A stretch of 64,000 nt of DNA from Kosakonia sp. H02 (GTDB taxonomy: Bacteria; Pseudomonadota; Gammaproteobacteria; Enterobacterales; Enterobacteriaceae): positions 620,001 through 684,000 of the forward strand of contig CP131915.1 in the NCBI GenBank assembly GCA_030704225.1, written 5' to 3'. The stretch's first letter is position 1. The number at the start of each line of letters is the position of its first letter. Below are positions 44,109 through 53,250 of this stretch, one piece after another. The position numbers and the translations under genes are program-made. The notes beneath the pieces were generated by a model. That model had not been told where the DNA came from and ran no database searches. It saw only the letters and a program-made list of their open reading frames with translations.

Positions 44109-45146
44109 TCAGTCGTGACCGGTCAGCCGCAACAATTTGACTGTTCCATCCGCATAACCTGCGGTCAGATATTCCCCCTCCGGATGCCAGCGCAGCGCGC
44201 TAACTGCTTCGTCATCAACCAGAATCGCCAGTTCCTGCCGTGTTCCAGCATCATAAAGGAACAGGATGCCGTCCTCCGCACCGCTGGCAAGCCATTGACT
44301 GACGGGACTGAACGATAGCGCCGTAATTGTTCCCAGATGTACCGGCAGGTAATCAGGCTCAGTGCCTTCCGGCCCCTCGCCACTGCAATCCCAGATCAGC
44401 ATTTCCTCCCCAGCACCAGTAGCAAACAACTGCCCATCATGGCTCCAACAGAGATGACGCACCTTTGAGTTATAACCACTCATCTGGCACGATTTTTCTA
44501 CAGATTTCGCCCAAAGCAGCACGATACCTTCCTGGCTGCCTGCTGCTATCCACGCACCATCCGGACTGGCGGCCAGACTGAGTAATGATCCTTTCCAGGA
44601 ATAATTTCGTATTGGCTCTGCTTTGCCAGGTTGCCAGTGGCTGACCTGACCGTAACTCGACGTCACAATACTGCCGTCAGCCATCCATTCCAGCCCTGTC
44701 AGCGTGCTGTCCACAGGTTCAAAAGCCTGCTTAAGTAACCCCCGGTCATCCCACAGTTTGAGTTGCTTACCGGCAATGCTGGCGAGCATACCACCAGATG
44801 ACCAGGCCAGTTTTTCCACCCAGCCCCGCCCCGCTTTCCAGCATGCGGAGGGTTCGCCGGTTACCGGCTCCCATATCACAATAGAATCATCCTGGCCCCC
44901 GCTGGCGAGTTTCTGCCCGTCCGGCGACCAGGCCAGCGCCGTCGTGCCTAATTCATGTGCTGAATGCCGCCATAGCACACGACCGTCATCCCCCGAGTAA
45001 AGCGCAACCTCGCCATCTGCACTAGCGCAAGCCAGTAATCGCCCAGACGGCGACCAGGCTAACAGGTTGATATAGTCATTAGCATTCGTCGCCCACAATG
45101 GAACCAGCTGCTGTCGAAATTCAGTACTACCTGTCACGCCAGACAT
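44109..45146 (-). CDS. WD40-repeat protein linked to zinc GTPase
   Basis: A cytosolic beta-propeller of 345 residues made of about seven WD40 repeats; clear units end in WSPSGRLLACASADGEVALY, WSPDGQKLASGGQDDSIVIW and FSPVSQWLASGAEDGILFLY. It has no signal peptide, so it should act in the cytosol, probably as a binding partner. Its start overlaps the end of the G3E GTPase gene by 13 bases, so the two are coupled. A link to metal delivery is inferred from this. Confidence 0.82.
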   Translation of the reverse strand: MSGVTGSTEFRQQLVPLWATNANDYINLLAWSPSGRLLACASADGEVALYSGDDGRVLWRHSAHELGTTALAWSPDGQKLASGGQDDSIVIWEPVTGEPSACWKAGRGWVEKLAWSSGGMLASIAGKQLKLWDDRGLLKQAFEPVDSTLTGLEWMADGSIVTSSYGQVSHWQPGKAEPIRNYSWKGSLLSLAASPDGAWIAAGSQEGIVLLWAKSVEKSCQMSGYNSKVRHLCWSHDGQLFATGAGEEMLIWDCSGEGPEGTEPDYLPVHLGTITALSFSPVSQWLASGAEDGILFLYDAGTRQELAILVDDEAVSALRWHPEGEYLTAGYADGTVKLLRLTGHD

Positions 45147-46483
45147 GCCTGTACTCCCCGGATCAACATCTGACGATCCAGATTGCGACCAATAAAGACG
45201 ATCTCACTGCGTCTTGGTTCTCCGACTTTCCATTCACGATCAACATTGACATCCATCAGCATATGAACCCCCTGAAAAACCACCCGCTGGTCTTTTCCTG
45301 CCAGGTTCAGGATGCCCTTGGAGCGGAAGATATCCTGTCCCCGCGATGACAATAGCAATCGTAACCAGTTGTTCAATTTATATTCCGATAACGCACCTTC
45401 CACGGTAATACCTACGGACGTCACTTCCTCGTCATGGCTGTGTGCTGCGCTGAAGGCGCGGGATATGACAGGTTTTTGCGCCACATTATTGCAGTACAGC
45501 GCCAGCTCAAACTCTTCGGGCAGATGCTCGGTTACCAGTGCATAGTTTCCCTCTTCGGGGATCGCTATTCTCAGCGTCTGTGCTCCGGTTTCAGGGACCA
45601 GAAGCGATACAACACGAGGTGAAGGAACCAGTTCAACATCCACTTCCCCCCGCAAACTGTCACGGGAAAATGCGTTATCAGCCTGCGCGATAAGCTGCAT
45701 AAAGGTGTGTTCGTTGCTTTCAGGTACGGCAGTAAACAGAACATCGATGGACGGATCAGGCCCGGTGGTGTAATGCAGTTCGGTTACGCCCGCCGATAAA
45801 TGCCAAATGCCTGCCCACTCAAACGGATATTCAGGTTCCAGAAACTGTGGACGTTCCTGCAAGACGCGCTGTAAATCAAACCCACCGACATCCAGCACCG
45901 TAGGGATATCAACTTCTGCATTCACGGTGCGTTGGATACGCGCCAGGGCGTTCATGCTGCGCAGGCGAACCTCCAGTTCGTCCAGTTCAGCGGGCGAGAC
46001 AAGATCGGCCTTATTCACCAGGAGAACATCGGCAAATGCGATTTGTTCGCAAAGTTCACTGCTGTCGTCCAGATGCAAACCGGCATGTTTGGCATCCACC
46101 ACTGTGATGATACCGTCAAGACGAAGTGCAGAACTAACTTCATCATCAACGAAGAAAGTCTGTGAAACCGGCCCGGGATTGGCCATCCCGGTGGTTTCGA
46201 TCAGAATACGGTCAAACTTATCGCGTCGGCGCATCAGACGACTCAGGATACGAATCAAATCGCCCCGCACTGTGCAGCAGATGCAGCCATTATTCATCTC
46301 AAAGACTTCTTCATCTGTATTGATAACCAATGCATCATCTATACCGATTTCACCGAATTCGTTCTCAATAACCGCCACCCGCAGGCCGTGCTGCTGGCTG
46401 AGTATATTGTTCAGTAGTGTGGTTTTGCCTGATCCCAGAAACCCGGTCAGAACGGTAACGGGAATACGATTATCTGTATTCAT
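45134..46483 (-). CDS. Second G3E-family zinc-chaperone GTPase
   Basis: A COG0523 GTPase of 449 residues, distinct from ZigA. Walker A is TGFLGSGKTTLLNNILSQQH, the metal motif NNGCICCTVRGDLIRIL, and the guanine motif LLVNKADLVSPAE. The CobW C-terminal domain ends the protein. The ATG at 46483 has AGAAGG upstream; the open frame to 46534 runs into the Zur box. It is the first gene of a leftward run with WD40 and the FecCD-type importer and should be induced when zinc is low. Confidence 0.87.
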   Translation of the reverse strand: MNTDNRIPVTVLTGFLGSGKTTLLNNILSQQHGLRVAVIENEFGEIGIDDALVINTDEEVFEMNNGCICCTVRGDLIRILSRLMRRRDKFDRILIETTGMANPGPVSQTFFVDDEVSSALRLDGIITVVDAKHAGLHLDDSSELCEQIAFADVLLVNKADLVSPAELDELEVRLRSMNALARIQRTVNAEVDIPTVLDVGGFDLQRVLQERPQFLEPEYPFEWAGIWHLSAGVTELHYTTGPDPSIDVLFTAVPESNEHTFMQLIAQADNAFSRDSLRGEVDVELVPSPRVVSLLVPETGAQTLRIAIPEEGNYALVTEHLPEEFELALYCNNVAQKPVISRAFSAAHSHDEEVTSVGITVEGALSEYKLNNWLRLLLSSRGQDIFRSKGILNLAGKDQRVVFQGVHMLMDVNVDREWKVGEPRRSEIVFIGRNLDRQMLIRGVQACLA

Positions 46484-46512
46484 GCTAAGCCTTCTTTTCA
46501 TTCCGCTCATGG

Positions 46513-46535
46513 TTGATATGTTATAACATAACAAT
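46513..46535. promoter_or_regulatory. Zur box upstream of the GTPase-WD40-importer run
   Basis: ATATGTTATAACATAACAAT holds a perfect palindrome around GTTATAAC, the best of the four boxes. It lies 30 bases before the GTPase start and 41 bases before a small divergent ORF. Confidence 0.87.
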
Positions 46536-46575
46536 AAGTGGTTAAGCTAATCTGTATTTTGATTCGGGGAAAATC

Positions 46576-46656
46576 ATGGCAACAAATCCTCCCGAAATTG
46601 GCATTGAATCATTACCAGTAAAGAGAATCAGTGTAGCAGCCGTCACAAAACCGTAA
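46576..46656 (+). CDS. Possible 26-residue ORF divergent from the Zur box
   Basis: ATG at 46576 with GGGGAAAATC upstream, then 25 codons (MATNPPEIGIESLPVKRISV at the start) to TAA at 46654. It could be a real small protein or the first part of a truncated gene that once lay on the rightward side of the box. I do not recognise the family. Confidence 0.35.
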   Translation: MATNPPEIGIESLPVKRISVAAVTKP

Positions 46657-46720
46657 GGTCGATAACTAACGTAACGGTTTGAATGGACAGTTATTTTAGC
46701 GCGGCCGGCGCTGTCGCGCC

Positions 46721-46747
46721 TAAAGTTTCACCGCCTCTTGCCGATAC
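46721..46747 (+). promoter_or_regulatory. FliA (sigma-28) promoter
   Basis: TAAAGTTT at 46721-46728, exactly 11 bases, then GCCGATAC at 46740-46747. This fits the flagellar sigma-28 consensus TAAAGTTT-N11-GCCGATAA in 15 of 16 positions. The YjfB-like gene starts 63 bases downstream. Confidence 0.92.
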
Positions 46748-46810
46748 CCTGGTGTAGCTTTATGTAAAGCTGCAATGAATATATTTGTTCCACAACAAAG
46801 GATGATCGAC

Positions 46811-46999
46811 ATGGACCCGGTACAGATCGCATCATTAGCCAGCAGCCTTGATTCTTATCAGCTCGATAACCAGGTGAACACCCTGGTGCTGAAAAAGGCG
46901 CTGGATACGCAACAATCCATTGCGACCGATCTGATTAATCAGATCCCGCAGTTGCCTTCCAACCCGGCCATCGGTCGTAATATCAACACGACTGCCTGA
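46811..46999 (+). CDS. YjfB-family putative motility protein
   Basis: A 62-residue protein starting MDPVQIASLASSLDSYQ; the residues NTLVLKKALDTQQSIATDLI form an amphipathic helix of the YjfB (DUF3610-like) motility family. No signal or membrane helix is seen. The ATG at 46811 has AAAGGA 8 bases upstream; the in-frame ATGs at 46775 and 46802 are less well placed. A sigma-28 promoter upstream and a terminator at 47007 make it a single-gene late flagellar unit. Confidence 0.78.
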   Translation: MDPVQIASLASSLDSYQLDNQVNTLVLKKALDTQQSIATDLINQIPQLPSNPAIGRNINTTA

Positions 47000-47006
47000 T
47001 TGGGTT

Positions 47007-47031
47007 TGCCCGCTCTGCGCGGGCATTTTTT
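47007..47031 (+). terminator. Terminator of the YjfB-like gene
   Basis: Stem TGCCCGC/GCGGGCA with a 5-base loop followed by six T. Confidence 0.88.
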
Positions 47032-47102
47032 CTTCCCCCTTGCTTGCATCCCCTGCCAAATCGGCGTAGTGTTTGGCGAATTAAAACCAATCGGTCTAAA
47101 TT

Positions 47103-47744
47103 ATGAATGGCGCAAGCGCAATGCAACCCAGGCTCCGCCGTGGGCGGCCACCAAAAGTAGAACGTGACTTTACCGACACCCGCCAGGCGCTGATTCGCTC
47201 AGGCCTCGAAGTGCTCACCGAAACCGGTTATCTGTCGGCGGGCATTGATGCGGTGATTAAAAATATCGCCGTGCCAAAAGGCTCGTTCTATCACTGCTTT
47301 AAGAGCAAAGAAGAGTTCGGCATGGCCGTGCTCGCTGCCTACGGCGCTTTCTTCGCCCATAAACTGGACACGTTTCTTCTCAATACTGAACACGCGCCGC
47401 TGCAACGGCTGGACGCCTTTGTGCAACACGCGGGTCAGGGAATGGCGAAATACGCTTTCCGTCGCGGTTGCCTGGTCGGAAACCTGTTACAGGAAACCCC
47501 ACTTTTGCCGGAAGCCTTTCCTGAACGGCTCAAGGCAATCCTCGCAGACTGGGAAATGCGCGTTGCCCGCTGCCTGAGCGAGGCAAAAGCCTGCGGCGAC
47601 CTGGCGCAGACAGCGCAACCCGACGCGCTGGCGAGCGTGTTCTGGTCCGGCTGGGAAGGCGCTGTGATGCGCGCGAAACTGTTTCGCAGCACAGAGCCAC
47701 TGAACCAGTACTGGGCGTTCTTTCGCCACACATTAGATAAATAA
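47103..47744 (+). CDS. acuR: TetR-family regulator, AcuR-like
   Basis: A repressor of 213 residues. The helix-turn-helix (TETGYLSAGIDAVIKNIAVP, then KGSFYHCFKSKEEFG) follows a basic N-terminus RLRRGRPPK; the ligand domain ends QYWAFFRHTLDK. It lies 58 bases before the AcuI-type reductase gene, the arrangement of acuR-acuI, in which AcuR senses acrylate. An imperfect palindrome (ACCAATCGGT at 47086-47095) lies just before its start and could be its operator. Confidence 0.82.
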   Translation: MNGASAMQPRLRRGRPPKVERDFTDTRQALIRSGLEVLTETGYLSAGIDAVIKNIAVPKGSFYHCFKSKEEFGMAVLAAYGAFFAHKLDTFLLNTEHAPLQRLDAFVQHAGQGMAKYAFRRGCLVGNLLQETPLLPEAFPERLKAILADWEMRVARCLSEAKACGDLAQTAQPDALASVFWSGWEGAVMRAKLFRSTEPLNQYWAFFRHTLDK

Positions 47745-47802
47745 CACCTGCAAAGCTGGCATCACGCCGAAATCCACCTCATCCGACGAGGAAAACGCAG
47801 TT

Positions 47803-48780
47803 ATGAAAGCATTAGTTCTGGAACAGAAAGAGAAACAAACCCTGGCAGAAGTGAAAGATATCACCCTGTCCGCACCTGGCGAAGGCGATGTCCGGGTCGA
47901 TATCGACTGGTCCAGCCTTAACTACAAAGACGCGCTGGCCATCACCGGCAAGGGCAAAATCATTCGCCAGTTCCCGATGGTGCCAGGCATCGACTTTGCC
48001 GGTCGCGTCAGTGAAAGCCGCGATCCGCGCTTTAGTGCAGGCCAGGCGGTGATCCTCACCGGCTGGGGCGTGGGCGAAAACCACTGGGGCGGCCTTGCGG
48101 CGCAGGCCTGTGTAAAAGGCGACTGGCTGGTGCCGTTGCCGGAAAATTTAAGCGCGCGCAATGCGATGATTATCGGCACCGCCGGGTTCACCGCCATGCT
48201 CTGCGTGATGGCGTTACAGGACGCTGACATTAAGCCGCAGGACGGCACCGTGCTGGTAACAGGCGCAAGCGGCGGCGTGGGGAGCACGGCGGTGGTGCTG
48301 CTAAAAGCGCTGGGCTACACCGTTGCCGCCGTCACCGGGCGCGAATCCACCCATGATTTTCTGCGTCAACTCGGTGCGGATGAGATTGTGCCGCGCAGCG
48401 ATTTCGCCGACACGCGACCGCTGGAAAAACAGCTCTGGGCGGGCGCTATCGATACGGTGGGAAGCCACGTGCTGGCGAAGGTGCTGGCGCAGACGAACTA
48501 CGGCGGCTGCGTGGCGGCCTGCGGTCTGGCGGGCGGCTTCGATCTGCCAACCACCGTGATGCCATTTATCCTGCGCAATGTGCGCTTGCAGGGCGTGGAT
48601 TCGGTAATGGTGCCGACGGCGCAGCGTAGCGCGGTGTGGGTAAACCTGGCGCGGATCCTGCCGGAAAGCTACTACCAGCAGGCCGCGACAGAAATCTCTC
48701 TTGAGCAGGCTCCGGCCACGGCAGCCGATTTCCTCAATAATAAGATTCAGGGACGCACGCTGGTGAAAATCCACGCTTAA
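47803..48780 (+). CDS. acuI: Acrylyl-CoA reductase AcuI (YhdH family)
   Basis: An NADPH-dependent medium-chain reductase of 325 residues that turns toxic acryloyl-CoA into propionyl-CoA. The substrate side begins MKALVLEQKEKQTL; the nucleotide motif is VLVTGASGGVGSTAVVLLKA; GAIDTVGSHVLAKVLAQTNY and YGGCVAACGLAGGFDLPTTV are diagnostic for the YhdH/AcuI group. No catalytic zinc cysteines are seen, as expected. It is read with acuR. The ribosome site is GAGGAAAA. Confidence 0.88.
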   Translation: MKALVLEQKEKQTLAEVKDITLSAPGEGDVRVDIDWSSLNYKDALAITGKGKIIRQFPMVPGIDFAGRVSESRDPRFSAGQAVILTGWGVGENHWGGLAAQACVKGDWLVPLPENLSARNAMIIGTAGFTAMLCVMALQDADIKPQDGTVLVTGASGGVGSTAVVLLKALGYTVAAVTGRESTHDFLRQLGADEIVPRSDFADTRPLEKQLWAGAIDTVGSHVLAKVLAQTNYGGCVAACGLAGGFDLPTTVMPFILRNVRLQGVDSVMVPTAQRSAVWVNLARILPESYYQQAATEISLEQAPATAADFLNNKIQGRTLVKIHA

Positions 48781-48912
48781 CCCTGCCTTCCGGCGTGCAC
48801 AGGCGCGCCGGTGCTGCTCCCCGTTTCTTCTGAATCTACCGCCCGCAACTTTCGTTTCACAAATGCGTGACATATTATCGGGTACAGCCGTAAAGCAGAT
48901 AAGGAGATAAAG

Positions 48913-50367
48913 ATGAATAACAAGGGTGTAAATCTGACCCCGGAAGAGGCGCTGGATCAGCTGGAGGCGCTGTATGACCGTTCCGTCGATGCCCTTCGCC
49001 AGGCGATCGGCAATTACATTGAGAACGGTCAACTTCCCGACGCCGACGCCCGCGCAAAAGGGTTGTTCGTCTATCCCCAGTTATCAGTCAGTTGGAACGG
49101 CAGTGCGGGCAACCCCTCGAAAACCCGCGCCTATGCCCGTTTTACTCATTCGGGCCGCTACTCCACCACCGTCACTCGCCCGTCGCTGTTTCGCCCCTAT
49201 TTACTCGAACAGTTGACCTTGCTGTGTCAGGATTACGGCGCACAAATCGACGTGGAATTATCCGCCCACGAAATTCCCTACCCGTACGTGATTGACGGGT
49301 CAGAACTGACGCTGGATCGCTCAATGAGCGTGGGTTTAACACGCTTTTTCCCGACCACCGAGCTGGCGCAAATTGGTGATGAGACGGCCGATGGCCTGTT
49401 CCACCCCACTGAGCTTTATCCGCTGTCGCACTTCGATGCACGCCGTGTGGACTTCTCGCTGGCGCGGCTGCGCCACTACACCGGGACGCCGGTCGAGCAT
49501 TTTCAGCCGTTTGTGCTGTTCACCAACTACACCCGCTATGTCGATGAGTTTGTCCGCTGGGGATGCAGCCAGATCCTCGACCCGGACAGCCCGTACATCG
49601 CGCTCTCCTGCGCCGGGGGTCACTGGATAACCGCCGATACGCAAGCACCTGAGCAGGCCATTTCCGATCTGGCGTGGAAAAAACATCAAATGCCGGCCTG
49701 GCATTTAGTCACCGCCGACGGCCAGGGCATTACGCTGATTAATATCGGCGTTGGCCCGTCGAATGCGAAAACCATCTGCGATCATCTGGCGGTATTGCGC
49801 CCGGATGTCTGGCTGATGATTGGTCACTGCGGCGGCCTGCGTGAAAGCCAGCAGATTGGCGATTACGTGCTGGCGCATGCTTATTTACGTGACGATCACG
49901 TGCTGGATGCGGTGTTGCCACCGGATATTCCCATTCCGAGCATCGCCGAAGTACAACGTGCGCTGTATGACGCCACCAAAGAGGTGAGCGATATGCCCGG
50001 CGAAGAAGTCAAACAGCGCCTGCGCACCGGCACAGTGGTCACCACTGACGATCGTAACTGGGAGCTGCGCTATTCCGCCTCCTCTCTGCGCTTCAACCTG
50101 AGCCGCGCCGTGGCGATTGATATGGAAAGCGCCACCATTGCCGCGCAGGGTTACCGCTTCCGCGTGCCCTACGGCACATTACTTTGCGTTTCCGATAAAC
50201 CGCTGCACGGTGAAATTAAACTTCCCGGCCAGGCCAACCGTTTTTATGAAGGGGCGATTTCCGAGCACCTGCAAATCGGTATTCGCGCTATCGACCTGCT
50301 GCGCGCCGAGGGCGATCGCCTGCACTCACGCAAACTGCGCACCTTCAACGAACCGCCTTTCCGTTAA
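48913..50367 (+). CDS. amn: AMP nucleosidase
   Basis: Amn cleaves AMP to adenine and ribose-5-phosphate. The protein has 484 residues, equal to E. coli. An N-terminal regulatory domain (LTPEEALDQLEALYDRSVDA) precedes a phosphorylase-superfamily catalytic domain with VGPSNAKTICDHLAVLRPDV, MIGHCGGLRESQQIGDYVLA and AIDMESATIAAQGYRFR. The ribosome site is AAGGAG at 7 bases. In E. coli it follows shiA; here 22 kb separate the two. Confidence 0.95.
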   Translation: MNNKGVNLTPEEALDQLEALYDRSVDALRQAIGNYIENGQLPDADARAKGLFVYPQLSVSWNGSAGNPSKTRAYARFTHSGRYSTTVTRPSLFRPYLLEQLTLLCQDYGAQIDVELSAHEIPYPYVIDGSELTLDRSMSVGLTRFFPTTELAQIGDETADGLFHPTELYPLSHFDARRVDFSLARLRHYTGTPVEHFQPFVLFTNYTRYVDEFVRWGCSQILDPDSPYIALSCAGGHWITADTQAPEQAISDLAWKKHQMPAWHLVTADGQGITLINIGVGPSNAKTICDHLAVLRPDVWLMIGHCGGLRESQQIGDYVLAHAYLRDDHVLDAVLPPDIPIPSIAEVQRALYDATKEVSDMPGEEVKQRLRTGTVVTTDDRNWELRYSASSLRFNLSRAVAIDMESATIAAQGYRFRVPYGTLLCVSDKPLHGEIKLPGQANRFYEGAISEHLQIGIRAIDLLRAEGDRLHSRKLRTFNEPPFR

Positions 50368-50510
50368 CCTCACATCCTGTGCCGCTGCGTTCCCCGGCGG
50401 CACGTACCTACCAGAATTTGTAGTCAGAACTTTCTTAAAAGCCCCTCACTTCGGCGAACACAGCAAAGCCAGGATGGTAAAGTAACGCCAAAAAACAGGG
50501 ATCTTGAACG

Positions 50511-52772
50511 ATGCAGACACGAATATCGGTAAACCTTCCTGAAGGTCAAGGGCTTCGCTTCTGGAAACTGACAGGCCGCGAGGCGGTGTCAGAACCCTTT
50601 ATCTGGACATTAACCTTGCTGGGCGAAGACGCGCGCATCAACCGCAGCAATCTGCTGGGCAAATCCGTTACCGTTACCCTTCCAACGCAAAATAGCCTCT
50701 CTTCACGGTATTTAAACGGCAAAGTGACCCGCGTGGCGGTCAGCCCGGTGGAGCTTTCCGGAACGCGTTATGCCGCCTATACCCTCACCGTTGAACCCGA
50801 TCTGTGGCCGATGAAACTCGATCGCAATATGCGCATTTTCCAGAGCAAAACCGTGCCGGAAATTGTCAAAGAGGTGCTGAATGAGCACCAGGTTCACGTT
50901 GATGACAAGCTGACAGAGAACTTTCGTGTCTGGGATTACAGCGTTCAGTACCAGGAGAGCAGCTTCGACTTTATTAGCCGCTTAATGGAACAGGAAGGCA
51001 TCGCGTATCACTTTCGCCACAGCGCGGACAGCCACACGCTGGTGCTGACAGATTCCGGTTCGCAATATCAGCCCTTTGAAGGCTATGAGGTTATCCCCTA
51101 TCACCAGACCGCAACGGGCGGCACGACTAATGAGGAAGGCATCAGCCAGTGGTCGATGGAAAACCGCGTCACGCCGGGTTTATACAGCCTGGATGATTAC
51201 GATTTCCGCAAGCCGAATGCGTGGTTATTTCAGGCGAGACAGAACGCCGCCGCTCCGCAACCGGGCACAGTGGATGTATACGACTGGCCTGGACGCTACG
51301 TGGAACACAGCCAGGGCGAAAGCTATGCCCGTATCCACCAGGAGCGCTGGCAGGTTGAGCATCAGCAGACCTACGGCACAGCAACGGCCACCGGCATTGC
51401 GCCAGGACATACGTTCCAGTTGATCAATGCCCCGTTCGCCGATGATAACGGCACCTATCTCGTCACTGATACGAATTACTTTTTTGAAGAGAACCAATAT
51501 TCGACATCCGACAGCGGCAGCAGCGAACATCACACCGATTTTACGGTGGTTCCGACATCGATTGCTTATCGACCGGCACGGAAAACCGCCTGGCCGCGCA
51601 CTTACGGCCCGCAGACTGCCCGCGTGGTCGGCCCTGCGGGTGAAAGTATCTGGACCGATCGTTACGGCCGCGTAAAAGTGAAGTTCCACTGGGATCGCCA
51701 GGCGAAAGGCGACGATACCAGTTCGTGCTGGATCCGCGTCTCCAGCGCCTGGGCCGGCCAGGGGTTTGGCGGCGTGCAAATTCCGCGCGTCGGCGATGAG
51801 GTGGTGGTTGATTTTATTAACGGTGATCCTGACCGCCCGATTATTACTGGCCGCGTATATAACGAATCAAGTATGCCGCCATGGGAACTGCCCGCCGCCG
51901 CAACGGTGATGGGCTTTATGACACGCAGTAAAGATGGTCATAAAGACAACTCCAGCTACCTGTTCTTTGAAGATAACCCCGGCAGCGAACTGGTCGATCT
52001 GCATTCCGAAAAAGACATGAATATTTCGGTGGAGAACGATAAAAACGTCAATATTGACGGGACGCGCACCACGACCATTAAGCGTGAGCAGAAAGATGAA
52101 GTCGTCGGCGATGCGACGTTCTACTACCACGAAAAGCGCACCACCACCGTAGATAATACAGAAACCAAAACCTTCAATAATGGCGAGCACACCACCATTA
52201 AGAAAGGTCGCACGCTGGATATTGATAACGGTGATACGGTGACGGTGAAAGAGCGCCGTGATACGACGATTGATGGCACGGAATCTCACCACGTTACGAA
52301 GAAGATCACCGAGCACTACGATGAAGGCCAGCAAACCGTTATCGCCAGTAAAGGCCGGAACGAAACCATTGATGGCGGTGTGGTGATTAATGTTAACAGC
52401 GGCAACTGGGAGCAGAATGTTAATGGTGGAACGATAACGTTTTTCAGCCCTCACGACATTAATATCACCAGTGAAACGGCAGTGAATATCAATGCCCCAA
52501 AAGCGTTATTCCAGCCCAAAGTGCATTCACTCACCATTACGGCATTTAACGAAAGCTTTACCGGTCACAACCTTTCCGCATCGGTTGTGTCGAATACCCT
52601 TGCGGGTATGTCTAACTCGGTTAACTTAGCATCCGCATCGTTTAAATTGAAAGATTGGTCGAAAACGGTATTTAAGGCCAAAACCAGTAATATCACGGTA
52701 AACCTGGAGATGGTGAAAATAACCAATTCGGTAACAAACATTACTAATAATTCATTATTTATCATTACGTGA
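50511..52772 (+). CDS. vgrG: Type VI secretion spike protein VgrG
   Basis: A 753-residue trimeric spike protein. The gp27-like part begins with GLRFWKLTGREAVSEPFIWT; the gp5 OB-fold region has WPRTYGPQTARVVGPAGESI, GRVKVKFHWDRQAKGDD and DEVVVDFINGDPDRPIITGR; a long beta-needle follows with repeating threonine/asparagine strands (KNVNIDGTRTTTIK). A C-terminal extension of about 130 residues (from near 620) is likely an effector adaptor rather than an enzyme. No other T6SS structural gene is in the window, so this is an orphan vgrG feeding a system elsewhere. Confidence 0.92.
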   Translation: MQTRISVNLPEGQGLRFWKLTGREAVSEPFIWTLTLLGEDARINRSNLLGKSVTVTLPTQNSLSSRYLNGKVTRVAVSPVELSGTRYAAYTLTVEPDLWPMKLDRNMRIFQSKTVPEIVKEVLNEHQVHVDDKLTENFRVWDYSVQYQESSFDFISRLMEQEGIAYHFRHSADSHTLVLTDSGSQYQPFEGYEVIPYHQTATGGTTNEEGISQWSMENRVTPGLYSLDDYDFRKPNAWLFQARQNAAAPQPGTVDVYDWPGRYVEHSQGESYARIHQERWQVEHQQTYGTATATGIAPGHTFQLINAPFADDNGTYLVTDTNYFFEENQYSTSDSGSSEHHTDFTVVPTSIAYRPARKTAWPRTYGPQTARVVGPAGESIWTDRYGRVKVKFHWDRQAKGDDTSSCWIRVSSAWAGQGFGGVQIPRVGDEVVVDFINGDPDRPIITGRVYNESSMPPWELPAAATVMGFMTRSKDGHKDNSSYLFFEDNPGSELVDLHSEKDMNISVENDKNVNIDGTRTTTIKREQKDEVVGDATFYYHEKRTTTVDNTETKTFNNGEHTTIKKGRTLDIDNGDTVTVKERRDTTIDGTESHHVTKKITEHYDEGQQTVIASKGRNETIDGGVVINVNSGNWEQNVNGGTITFFSPHDINITSETAVNINAPKALFQPKVHSLTITAFNESFTGHNLSASVVSNTLAGMSNSVNLASASFKLKDWSKTVFKAKTSNITVNLEMVKITNSVTNITNNSLFIIT

Positions 52773-52779
52773 GGGTAGT

Positions 52780-53199
52780 ATGTCCGCCAAAGGTTTCTTC
52801 GCCAGTCTGTCAACGCTCGAATTAGCGAGCATGATCTTCTCGATCGCGGTGACAGTTGCATTTGTGATCTGGATTTTTTTTGGTTTTAGGGGCAACTCTA
52901 CCAGTATTCGCGCTGCTCAGGTTTTCCTCAAACGCGATCGCTGGCCGGGGGAGCTCCACAAATCCCAGATTGAGTCCTGGCAGCAGACGAATACCATGTA
53001 CGGCAATGATTATTTCTTCGACATTTTTTTCTATCTGGACAATACGCTGCTTTCTGCAAAAGCGCTGGTTGCGCCAGGCCAGATGCATCTGCTGAGAAAA
53101 GGACTGCCCATTGTGGTGAAAAAAGGGGAGAAAAATCGGATTGCCATTATGCAAATTGGGGCCCCGCAAAATGAGACCCCGGCTTACCACAACATGTAA
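52780..53199 (+). CDS. Small membrane-anchored protein downstream of vgrG (first)
   Basis: A 139-residue protein with one N-terminal membrane helix (ASMIFSIAVTVAFVIWIFFG, residues about 15-34) and a soluble domain (FDIFFYLDNTLLSAKALVAP, then KKGEKNRIAIMQIG). It starts 7 bases after the vgrG stop. I do not recognise the family. Being directly behind an orphan vgrG, it may be an effector, an adaptor or an immunity protein; a membrane-tethered immunity role is one reading. Confidence 0.7.
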   Translation: MSAKGFFASLSTLELASMIFSIAVTVAFVIWIFFGFRGNSTSIRAAQVFLKRDRWPGELHKSQIESWQQTNTMYGNDYFFDIFFYLDNTLLSAKALVAPGQMHLLRKGLPIVVKKGEKNRIAIMQIGAPQNETPAYHNM

Positions 53200-53250
53200 T
53201 CAAATACCTTGCTGGAAGTAAGCTCTGGCAAGGCTAGTTTAAGAGCAAAT

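Noticed and set aside
52000..52400. Short threonine-rich repeats inside vgrG as a CRISPR-like or tandem repeat array
   Set aside because: They are the beta-needle strands of VgrG; spacing and sequence are irregular and coding.
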